From: an uncultured beta proteobacterium
GTDB taxonomy: Bacteria > Pseudomonadota > Gammaproteobacteria > Burkholderiales > Burkholderiaceae
Length of the DNA stretch: 5,278 nucleotides
Assembly: GCA_903938955.1 (NCBI GenBank)
Contig: CAJAFJ010000632.1
Location: 1 to 5,278 of the forward strand
Direction of reading: 5' to 3'
A program made the position numbers and the translations under genes. Positions 1 to 5,278 of the stretch are shown here, one piece after another (within the stretch, counting starts at the first letter, position 1; every line of letters begins with the position of its first letter). The notes below the pieces were generated by a model. The model was not told the origin of the DNA. It ran no database searches and was given only the letters and a program-made list of their open reading frames with translations.

Positions 1-63
1 CCGATCTAAATCAAACTGCGGTACACCCAAAGCATCGGGGCCGCCGTGAATACGCTGGCTCAT
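1..63 (-). CDS. cobC: Probable threonine-phosphate decarboxylase, N-terminal fragment (partial)
   Basis: Only the first 21 codons are in the window; the gene runs off the left edge. It starts with ATG at 63-61, overlapping the cobD stop in an ATGA arrangement, with an AGGCGG ribosome binding site six bases upstream. The peptide begins MSQRIHGGPDALGVPQF. The HGG-D-A motif followed by a G-hydrophobic-P stretch resembles the N terminus of the PLP-dependent, class-II-aminotransferase-fold enzyme CobC (called CobD in Salmonella). That enzyme decarboxylates L-threonine O-3-phosphate to (R)-1-amino-2-propanol phosphate, the substrate that the product of the preceding gene attaches to cobyric acid. 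The position directly after cobD fits this role. The identification rests on a short stretch plus context; the catalytic lysine lies outside the window. Confidence 0.72.
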   Translation of the reverse strand, partial: MSQRIHGGPDALGVPQFDLDR

Positions 64-1163
64 GCTGTACCGCCTGTCGCCATCAAACCAAGCGCGACAA
101 GCCCCATCAAGACGAGAGCGATCACCACGTTGGTGGCATAAAAAATGGCATGAGGCATGTCTGTTGCCCTGGGCGCCCGGCCGGCGGCGTTGAGCACATA
201 AACGCCCGGTTTTTGCAGGCTTACGCCCAAGGCCAGCGCCATGGCAGCCATCGGCCAGCCGCTGTTCGGGGAAGGCGTGCGGTGCGCCTCTTGACGCAAT
301 CGGGTCATACAGTTGACTGATGGCGGCGCATCCTGAGCGCCGCTGAGGGTGTCGATAGCGGGCGTAGGGGTGCGGATCAGAGCCTGCAGCCAGAACACAA
401 ACGCCAGTAAATAAGCGGTGATGCGTGCCGGAATCCAGCTCAACAGGTCGTCAGCCCAAGCCGCCCACTTGCCCGCCCACTCCCAGTTTTGGCCTTTGTA
501 AACACCCCGGTAGCCCCACATGGCATCGGCAGTATTGGCAAAACGGTAAAGTGCGGCACCCGGCAGGCCCAGTAGCACAAACCAGAAAAGGGGGGCGACC
601 ACCGAGTCGTTCAGGTTTTCGGCCAGCGTCTCGATGGCACTTTCGCGCACCTGCGTTTCCGTTAACTGCGCCACATCGCGGCTGACCAGCCAGCTCAGGC
701 GCTCGCGCCCGGCAGCCAGTGAGCCGCCTTGTTCAGGATTCAACGCTTTTTCGACCGCCAGCACTTCGCTTTTCAGCATCGCCCAAGCCAACAGGGGTTT
801 AAGGGCTCCGCCCAGCAGCAAGGCGGCGAGCACGCCACCGACCAACGGCCCCAGCGCGGCGGGTAGGCTCAGCATGTAGTTTTGAAGTAGCCAGGCAGCA
901 AGGCCAAATACAGTGACCCCCAACACCCACATGAAGGCGGCCAGCCAATACGCCTCAAAGTCGGGCGCCAGATCAAGGTCAGATTGATGGGTGAATTGGG
1001 ATTCTTGCCGCGCCACACGCTGCACCCGCCGCCCCGCCCAGCCGAGGTAGTTGCCCATCCATACGACAGGATGCCAGCGCGTGGCGGGCTCGCCCAGGTA
1101 GTGGTCGATGGCGAGTGCCAGCAGGAGGGCAATGGCAAAAATCAAGGCGTTCAACTCAAGCAT
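60..1163 (-). CDS. cobD: Adenosylcobinamide-phosphate synthase (CobD/CbiB family), membrane protein
   Basis: This 367-residue inner-membrane protein attaches the aminopropanol (phosphate) arm to adenosylcobyric acid, giving adenosylcobinamide (phosphate), late in cobalamin synthesis. Family motifs seen: an N-terminal hydrophobic helix (about 5-20) running into D-x-x-LGEP and HPV (20-33); RERLSWLVSRDV (153-164); the signature around ETLAENLNDSVVAPLFW (178-194); NTADAMWGY (210-218); ADDLLSWIPARITA (237-250); and TPSPNSGWPMAA (296-307). Other hydrophobic stretches lie at about 72-93, 103-125, 187-205, 248-263 and 343-362. The length is normal for the family. The frame stays open back to 1316, inside jetD, but family homology begins at the ATG at 1163, so that start was chosen. 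It overlaps the jetD stop by 8 bases, and no clear Shine-Dalgarno precedes it, so it probably depends on ribosomes finishing jetD. The gene is called cbiB in Salmonella nomenclature. Confidence 0.95.
   Translation of the reverse strand: MLELNALIFAIALLLALAIDHYLGEPATRWHPVVWMGNYLGWAGRRVQRVARQESQFTHQSDLDLAPDFEAYWLAAFMWVLGVTVFGLAAWLLQNYMLSLPAALGPLVGGVLAALLLGGALKPLLAWAMLKSEVLAVEKALNPEQGGSLAAGRERLSWLVSRDVAQLTETQVRESAIETLAENLNDSVVAPLFWFVLLGLPGAALYRFANTADAMWGYRGVYKGQNWEWAGKWAAWADDLLSWIPARITAYLLAFVFWLQALIRTPTPAIDTLSGAQDAPPSVNCMTRLRQEAHRTPSPNSGWPMAAMALALGVSLQKPGVYVLNAAGRAPRATDMPHAIFYATNVVIALVLMGLVALGLMATGGTA
70..75 (-). promoter_or_regulatory. Shine-Dalgarno site for cobC
   Basis: AGGCGG on the minus strand lies six bases before the cobC ATG, inside the last codons of cobD. 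It differs from AGGAGG by one base. Together with the ATGA stop/start overlap it supports translational coupling of cobD and cobC and fixes the cobC start. Confidence 0.55.
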
Positions 1164-2421
1164 GATGGGTGTTGTTGCGGGTGTTGCCGGTATGAGGCTC
1201 AAAGAGTGTGGTGCTGACGGGCAACGCGGCCAATGCTTGCTGCAACCAGCCAAAACTGATGCGTTCCTGCTCCAACCGCACACCAGTGCGCAAGCGGTTG
1301 TCGCGCAACTCGTCAAACAGCGCCGCTTCTTGCGAGGTCAACCGGGGCAGGTCGCGCAAGGTAGGTTGTGGCTCATCACCCCATTGCGTGGCGTGGGCTA
1401 GCAAGGTGGCTTTGTCCATCAACAGGGATTTGACATGCGGTAGCTGCGCGCGCAGTTGGTCCAGGATGGCAAAGCCGTGGGTGTCGATATCTCCCCAGTA
1501 ATAAACCTCGCGCTGGTGCAGCCACTGAGCGCCGGCCAGCACCTCAAAACCGTAACCGGCGCCGAAAATCACCAGGCTGTTTTCGACGGCTGGAAAGGCC
1601 AAAAAGTTGACTTCGTTCTCGGTGATGAACACGCGATGCACGGGAAGGTCGAGGCGCTCAAACGCGGCCTGGGTCACGCTAATGTCTTGCTCGCAGGCTG
1701 CGGGCAACAGCGCCACGGCGGGGTCCAGCAGGCGAAAGCGGATGCGCAGGGGTTTGTCCTTGAAACCATAGCGGCGACAAAACTGGCTGACGCCGGTGGC
1801 GCTGGTGTCGATGGCATCTGGCGCCAAGGCCAGGTCGAACAGTTCCGAGAGCGCGCCCCGATGCACCTCGATGAACTTGCTGTCCACCTCGGGCAGGTCC
1901 ACTTGCCGCAAGTAAATGCCGGGGCGTGGATTCAGTTGCAGCCAGGCAACGACATTCAACAGACGCGGCCAGACATCGGCCAGGGCCAGTGCGTTGAGGG
2001 GGCGTTTTTCCAGCCACGGCAACAAAGCTGGCCACAGGTGGGAGAAGTCTTTGCGCGTTAACTGCAGCAAATCGGCAAAGCGTTTGGCCTCTTTTTGCTT
2101 GCCGATCAGGGCCAGCGCGTCGTCCAGCGTATCCAGCCAGACCTCGTCCGGCACGGCGTTGGCACCCAGCACGCGGTGGCGAAACTCGCGCATGACGAGA
2201 CGAAAGCGTGGCGTGCCACGCGGGTTGGCGGCTTGCTGCAAGTCCGCCATCCACGCCCGCACGTCATCAAAACGTTCGGTCAGCTCGACCGAAGTCGGGC
2301 CGGTGAGGCGCAAGCGCCGGGGCAGCATCGCCTCGCCCTGCACACACGGGCGCAGCAACTCGCCTTTGTCCCACAGTTTTTGAACCTGGATTCGCAGGTC
2401 GGCGGTGGTGGTCCAGGTCAT
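1156..2421 (-). CDS. jetD: Wadjet type I subunit JetD (DUF3322 + DUF2220, Toprim-like nuclease)
   Basis: This 421-residue protein is the nuclease of the Wadjet anti-plasmid system; in studied systems JetD cleaves circular DNA after loop extrusion by the JetABC SMC-like complex. The N-terminal part, beginning MTWTTTADLRIQVQKLWDKG and continuing to about residue 180, matches DUF3322. The C-terminal part (about 210-400) matches DUF2220. Toprim-like acidic motifs are intact: ITENEVNFLAFP (266-277, with the acidic pair E268/E270) and YYWGDIDTHGFAILDQLR (307-324, with D311 and D313). A later LEQE (383-386) may contribute a further metal ligand. The start at 2421 was chosen because the family N terminus begins there and an AAGAG site lies six bases upstream. 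An in-frame ATG at 2484 would add 21 residues that do not look conserved and would overlap rhuM. The last about 20 residues (from VSTTLFEP to THHA) also look unconserved and may be read-through into sequence upstream of cobD. Confidence 0.92.
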   Translation of the reverse strand: MTWTTTADLRIQVQKLWDKGELLRPCVQGEAMLPRRLRLTGPTSVELTERFDDVRAWMADLQQAANPRGTPRFRLVMREFRHRVLGANAVPDEVWLDTLDDALALIGKQKEAKRFADLLQLTRKDFSHLWPALLPWLEKRPLNALALADVWPRLLNVVAWLQLNPRPGIYLRQVDLPEVDSKFIEVHRGALSELFDLALAPDAIDTSATGVSQFCRRYGFKDKPLRIRFRLLDPAVALLPAACEQDISVTQAAFERLDLPVHRVFITENEVNFLAFPAVENSLVIFGAGYGFEVLAGAQWLHQREVYYWGDIDTHGFAILDQLRAQLPHVKSLLMDKATLLAHATQWGDEPQPTLRDLPRLTSQEAALFDELRDNRLRTGVRLEQERISFGWLQQALAALPVSTTLFEPHTGNTRNNTHHA

Positions 2422-2427
2422 GCGATG

Positions 2428-2432
2428 CTCTT
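2428..2432 (-). promoter_or_regulatory. Weak Shine-Dalgarno site deciding the jetD start
   Basis: AAGAG on the minus strand is followed by six bases and the ATG at 2421. The alternative ATG at 2484 is preceded only by an A-rich stretch without a purine-rich GGAG-like core. The site is modest, but together with the conserved N terminus it favours the shorter protein. Confidence 0.4.
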
Positions 2433-2465
2433 GACAAAGGTGTTGTAACAATCCGTTTTCACGAC

Positions 2466-3488
2466 CTATGCCTTGGGTGAACATTTTTTAGTTGGCAGAT
2501 TTTTGACGAGGCGGTCAAAGTCTGACTCATACCGACGGTCTTGCTCAATACGGAACACGGCATATTCTTTCTCCGCCAATGCCATCGCGACAGTGTGGGA
2601 GACCGCACCCTTACCTTGAAGAATTTCCTGCTCGTTGAACTGGAGGAAGGCGTCCAGTTTGACGGCCCAATCCCGCATTTTCATCAGGCGACCACGACTG
2701 GCCTGAAATTCGGCGTGGTCGAGATACATGTCAACGATGTGGTTGAGCGCCTTCAGTTCGTCAGCGTGAAGGTAATTTTTGGCAACTCCAATATCGGTCT
2801 TGAGAACTTTGCCTGCAGGAGCCTTGCGCCAAGTAGTCAAGCCCATGCTGGGGCGATCGGCTGTTGCGCGCTCCGCAACGATTTCAGCGGCTGTGTGCCC
2901 GGTAATGGCGAAATGAAGCTTGTTTTGCACCGCTGCGAAGAACTGCTCCGCCGCTGCCGTGCTGACCGAATAATCTGCTGCGGTGGCATAGATGTCGGTA
3001 ATTTTTTGATAGACCATGCGCTCGCTGGCGCGGATTTCACGCACTTCTTCCAGCAGTTCTTCAAAATACCGTTGATCAAAGCGGGTGCCGTGCTTGAAAC
3101 GGCTGGAGTCAATTGCAAAGCCCTTGAGGATGTAGTCCTTCAATCGGTTCGTCGCCCAGGTGCGAAATTGGGTGGCGCGCAGGCTCTGAACGCGATAGCC
3201 CACGGCAATGATGACCTCCAGGCTGTAGAGCTTGGTTCGGTACTTTTTCCCATCGGCGGCAGTTACCGAGGAATCCTCGGTAACTGATGACTCGTCCAGC
3301 TCCTTGTCCGCAAAAATATGTTTCAGGTGAAGAGAAACATTGTCTGCCGAGCACTCATAAAGCTCCGCCATGAGTTTCTGGGTCAGCCAGACGTTGTCAT
3401 GCTCAAAGCGAACCTCGACTCGGGTTTTGCCATCCTCGGTTTCAAAGATAGTAATGTTGTCGAAATGGGGGGGGGATTCTGGGTTCAT
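2466..3488 (-). CDS. RhuM-family protein embedded between jetC and jetD
   Basis: This 340-residue protein belongs to the virulence RhuM family (PF13310), named for a Salmonella SPI-3 gene; the molecular function is unsettled. Family blocks seen: ITIFETEDGKTRVEVRFE (12-29), VWLTQKLMAELYECSADNVSLH (33-54), IFADKELDESS (58-68), ADGKKYRTKLYSLEVIIAVGYRV (78-100), TQFRTWATNRLKDYILKGF (106-124), and a C-terminal part with YLHADELKALNHIVDMYLD (239-257). The 33-57 region resembles a winged-helix or antirepressor-type DNA-binding segment (inference). Length and ends look complete. From what is known of the family, RhuM genes often sit inside type I restriction loci and defence islands; here it splits jetC from jetD. 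It starts 37 bases after jetC, with no good ribosome binding site, and ends 44 bases before jetD. Codons 5-8 contain a run of nine C, where a change of one base in either direction truncates the protein. Four hand-counted rows gave 50-53% GC, below most neighbouring rows. Confidence 0.88.
   Translation of the reverse strand: MNPESPPHFDNITIFETEDGKTRVEVRFEHDNVWLTQKLMAELYECSADNVSLHLKHIFADKELDESSVTEDSSVTAADGKKYRTKLYSLEVIIAVGYRVQSLRATQFRTWATNRLKDYILKGFAIDSSRFKHGTRFDQRYFEELLEEVREIRASERMVYQKITDIYATAADYSVSTAAAEQFFAAVQNKLHFAITGHTAAEIVAERATADRPSMGLTTWRKAPAGKVLKTDIGVAKNYLHADELKALNHIVDMYLDHAEFQASRGRLMKMRDWAVKLDAFLQFNEQEILQGKGAVSHTVAMALAEKEYAVFRIEQDRRYESDFDRLVKNLPTKKCSPKA
3260..3286. repeat. 27-bp perfect palindrome inside rhuM
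   Basis: Two 13-base arms, CAGTTACCGAGGA and its exact reverse complement, flank a single central base. On the coding strand it covers codons 68-77 of rhuM and produces the doubled peptide SSVT-ED-SSVT. The mRNA could fold into a strong hairpin with almost no loop; alternatively the site could bind a dimeric protein. It lies inside a conserved gene and is not followed by a T run, so it is not a terminator. Confidence 0.75.
3467..3475. repeat. Homopolymer run of nine C (coding strand) at the start of rhuM
   Basis: Nine consecutive G on the plus strand are read as C9 in rhuM codons 5-8 (Ser-Pro-Pro-His). Removing one C would shift the frame to a TGA at about codon 35; adding one would reach a TGA at about codon 15. 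As sequenced, the frame is open. Tracts of this kind near the 5' end of a gene are typical slipped-strand mispairing sites. Confidence 0.85.
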
Positions 3489-3525
3489 CAGTTTGAGTTA
3501 CAAGAAAAATTTCAGGATTGAACCG
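3489..3525 (-). other. Short AT-rich spacer between jetC and rhuM
   Basis: This 37-base spacer contains no recognisable Shine-Dalgarno sequence directly before the rhuM ATG and no hairpin with a T run. An imperfect inverted repeat with four-base arms (TTCA/TGAA) is too short to act as a terminator. It most likely only separates two genes of the same transcript; a weak rhuM promoter cannot be excluded. Confidence 0.4.
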
Positions 3526-5278
3526 TCAGTCAGCAGCCAAGCGGCTCTTCTCCACCTGGTACTCCGCAATACTCAAATTGCGCAGCTTGGAGTCCCGCCC
3601 CTCTTCATTCTGGACAAAGCCCACACTCGACACATATGGCTCAATGATGTGAATTTTTTGCAGCGGGGTGACGATCAGCAGTTGCAGATTGAGTTGCTGG
3701 AACAGCTTCAAGCCGTATTGCGCCGACTCGTCCGAGCCGCGGCCAAAGGCTTCGTCAATCACCACAAACCGGAAGCTGCGCGAGCGTTTCTCGCCCCAGG
3801 CCAGGCCGAACTGGTAGGCCAGGCTGGCGGCCAGAATGGTGTAGGCCAGTTTCTCTTTTTGGCCGCCGGACTTGCCGCCCGAGTCCGAGTAATGTTCGTG
3901 TTCGCGGTCGTCTTCGCGCCAGCGTTCGCTGGCGGCAAACACAAACCAGTTGCGCACGTCGGTCACCTTGGCGGTCCAGCGCCGGTCTTGCTCGCCTTGC
4001 CCTTCGCGCCCGCGCAGGCGCTCGATGATGTGTTTGACCTGCAGGAATTTGGCCTCGGAATACTGGCTTTCGTCGTTGTTCGAGCCCGAGAGCGAGCCCT
4101 CCAGACAGGTGCGCAACTCGGTCTGGAAGTCACGCACTTCGGCGTCCGTCGCCACTTGCGCCTCCAGCACGATGTAACGGCCGGGGTTGTAGTCAATTTG
4201 CGTCAGCGACTGGTTGATGCGGGCGATGCGCTCCTTGATGGTTTCACGCTCGTTGTTCAACTTGGCATTGAACTGCGCCACTTCGCGGATGGTGTTCTGG
4301 TTGAGCAATTCCTTGAAGCGGGTCTCGAAACGCGGCAGGTCATCAATGGCCAGCTTGTCGAGCAGGGTGCGGTAGTCGCCAGCGGCTTCGATGGCGACGT
4401 CCACCTCCTGCGTCTCCAGCGGGTAACGGGTGCTGAAACGCAACATGGCGTCGATGACTTTGTCACGCAGGCGTTTGAGGCGGCCATCGTCGGCATCGAT
4501 GGCTTTTTGCAGCGCATCGCGCATCTCGCGCTCGCGGTTGTCACAGGATTCGACGGTCAGCGTCTGTTCGCCCAGAAGCTCTGTTTGCAGTATGGCGAGG
4601 CGTTGCGCCAGCACATCTGACGCAATGCCAGCCGCGTCGCCGCGCAGGGTTTCGGTTAGGCGCCGCAGGGCTTGGGTATCGCTGGTTTTTTGCTCGGTTT
4701 TGGCACGCCGGTCGCGCTGTTCGGCCAGCTGCTTTTCGGTGGCCACCAACAACGCCACCAGCGCGTTCAACCGCTCTGTCAAGGCCTTCAGCACGTCGGA
4801 GGACGCCTCCAGCTTGGTCCGCTCATCTTCAAGTTTGGCCACTTCCAGCGCGATGGCTTGCCAGTCCAGCTCGCGGTAGTCGCGGTATTCGACCAGTTTG
4901 GACAAGGTGTCTTGCCGCGCCTTGATCGACTTTTGCTCCCCCTGCAAGTCACTTAACTGTTTGGCGATGAGGGCCAGGCGCCCTTCCAGCCCCCGTTTTT
5001 TGCCGTCCAGCGCGGCCAGTTTGGCGGCGTTGCTCCAGCCCAGCACGTAGCGGCTGCGGTCGTCCAGGCGGTGGCGGTCGTCTTTTTCATGGCGCTCACC
5101 GGCGGCCTTGATTTGACCGGCGCGGGTGATGGCTTTGGTTTCGCGCCGAAACTGCTCTTGCTTGCTGCAGCAGGCCACATCAAAACGGTGCCAGATGGCG
5201 CTTTCCAGCCAGGCGTAAAACGGCGAATGGGTTTGATGGAAATCTTGCGCACCAGCGAATCCGGGTGCAACACCGGCA
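3526..5278 (-). CDS. jetC: Wadjet type I SMC-like ATPase JetC, C-terminal half (partial)
   Basis: The gene is open to the right edge, so 583 C-terminal residues are visible; the full family length is roughly 1,100. The apparent GTG start at 5178 is an internal valine, because matching protein (FYAWLESAIWHRFDVACC) continues upstream of it. JetC is the MukB/COG4913-like motor of the Wadjet complex, which extrudes DNA loops with JetA and JetB. In fragment numbering: a conserved RHEKDDRHRLDD and YVLGWSN block (62-83); a charged, heptad-like coiled-coil arm (about 84-210); LPRFETRFKELL (314-325); YNPGRYI (363-369); the ABC signature SGGKSGGQ (466-473); and Walker B FRFVVIDEAFGRGSDESA (502-519). 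The usual ABC His-switch place reads LLIVTPLQK (533-541), which I recall as normal for this family. Walker A lies outside the window. The end is intact (TGA at 3526), and rhuM follows after 37 bases. Confidence 0.95.
   Translation of the reverse strand, partial: AGVAPGFAGAQDFHQTHSPFYAWLESAIWHRFDVACCSKQEQFRRETKAITRAGQIKAAGERHEKDDRHRLDDRSRYVLGWSNAAKLAALDGKKRGLEGRLALIAKQLSDLQGEQKSIKARQDTLSKLVEYRDYRELDWQAIALEVAKLEDERTKLEASSDVLKALTERLNALVALLVATEKQLAEQRDRRAKTEQKTSDTQALRRLTETLRGDAAGIASDVLAQRLAILQTELLGEQTLTVESCDNREREMRDALQKAIDADDGRLKRLRDKVIDAMLRFSTRYPLETQEVDVAIEAAGDYRTLLDKLAIDDLPRFETRFKELLNQNTIREVAQFNAKLNNERETIKERIARINQSLTQIDYNPGRYIVLEAQVATDAEVRDFQTELRTCLEGSLSGSNNDESQYSEAKFLQVKHIIERLRGREGQGEQDRRWTAKVTDVRNWFVFAASERWREDDREHEHYSDSGGKSGGQKEKLAYTILAASLAYQFGLAWGEKRSRSFRFVVIDEAFGRGSDESAQYGLKLFQQLNLQLLIVTPLQKIHIIEPYVSSVGFVQNEEGRDSKLRNLSIAEYQVEKSRLAAD

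Noticed and set aside
1164..1316. N-terminal extension of cobD to an ATG at 1316
   Set aside because: The extra 51 residues lie wholly inside jetD in another frame and are not typical of CobD, whose family N terminus begins at the ATG at 1163.
1456..2061. Plus-strand open frame of 201 codons opposite jetD
   Set aside because: It is a shadow of jetD, which has conserved motifs throughout this stretch; no ribosome binding site or known domain was seen.
2541..3287. Plus-strand open frame of 248 codons opposite rhuM
   Set aside because: It is antisense to a conserved RhuM coding frame, and its translation resembles no known protein.
3489..3525. Terminator or transposon end between jetC and rhuM
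   Set aside because: There is no stem of useful length followed by T residues, and comparison with the spacer at 2422-2465 showed no shared direct or inverted terminal repeat, only short matches such as TTGT.
3370..4620. Long plus-strand open frame of 416 codons opposite jetC
   Set aside because: It lies antisense to the clearly conserved JetC coding frame, its translation shows no recognisable family, and long antisense frames are common in high-GC DNA.
5176..5178. GTG at 5178 as the start of the SMC-like gene
   Set aside because: The frame stays open to the window edge and the upstream residues continue the family sequence, so this is an internal valine codon and the gene is truncated only by the window.
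4953..5273. Minus-strand open frame of 106 codons at the right end
   Set aside because: It overlaps jetC in another frame, and its composition (rich in Pro, Ala, Ser, Trp) is that of an out-of-frame translation.

Overview
All genes lie on the minus strand, so the window is described here from its right end to its left, the direction of transcription. The high-GC coding, the codon use, and the gene order and protein style of the cobalamin genes suggest a betaproteobacterium, most likely in or near the Comamonadaceae (Rhodoferax/Polaromonas type). That assignment is inferred from remembered protein similarity and is not proven by a marker gene.

Right part (3526-5278): the C-terminal half of JetC, the MukB/SMC-like ATPase of a type I Wadjet anti-plasmid system. 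It is cut by the window edge, and jetA and jetB are expected just beyond it. Middle (2466-3488): an intact RhuM-family gene placed between jetC and jetD, where the standard jetABCD order has nothing. It begins with a run of nine C residues inside codons 5-8 and carries a 27-bp palindrome. Centre-left (1156-2421): a complete jetD, with a DUF3322 domain and a DUF2220/Toprim-like domain; it encodes the nuclease subunit.

Left part (1-1163): cobalamin genes. A complete cobD (cbiB-type adenosylcobinamide-phosphate synthase) starts inside the last codons of jetD, with an 8-bp overlap. It is followed, through an ATGA overlap, by the first 21 codons of a probable cobC (threonine-phosphate decarboxylase).

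JetC and JetD would act together: the SMC-like complex extrudes loops on small circular DNA and JetD cuts it. RhuM has no settled function but recurs in defence loci. CobD and CobC make and attach the aminopropanol arm of vitamin B12. No terminator or promoter was recognised between the genes, so the row reads as one continuous transcription unit in which a defence module runs directly into a housekeeping cofactor operon. There is no gap longer than 44 bases between genes. No RNA gene, insertion sequence or CRISPR array was seen.
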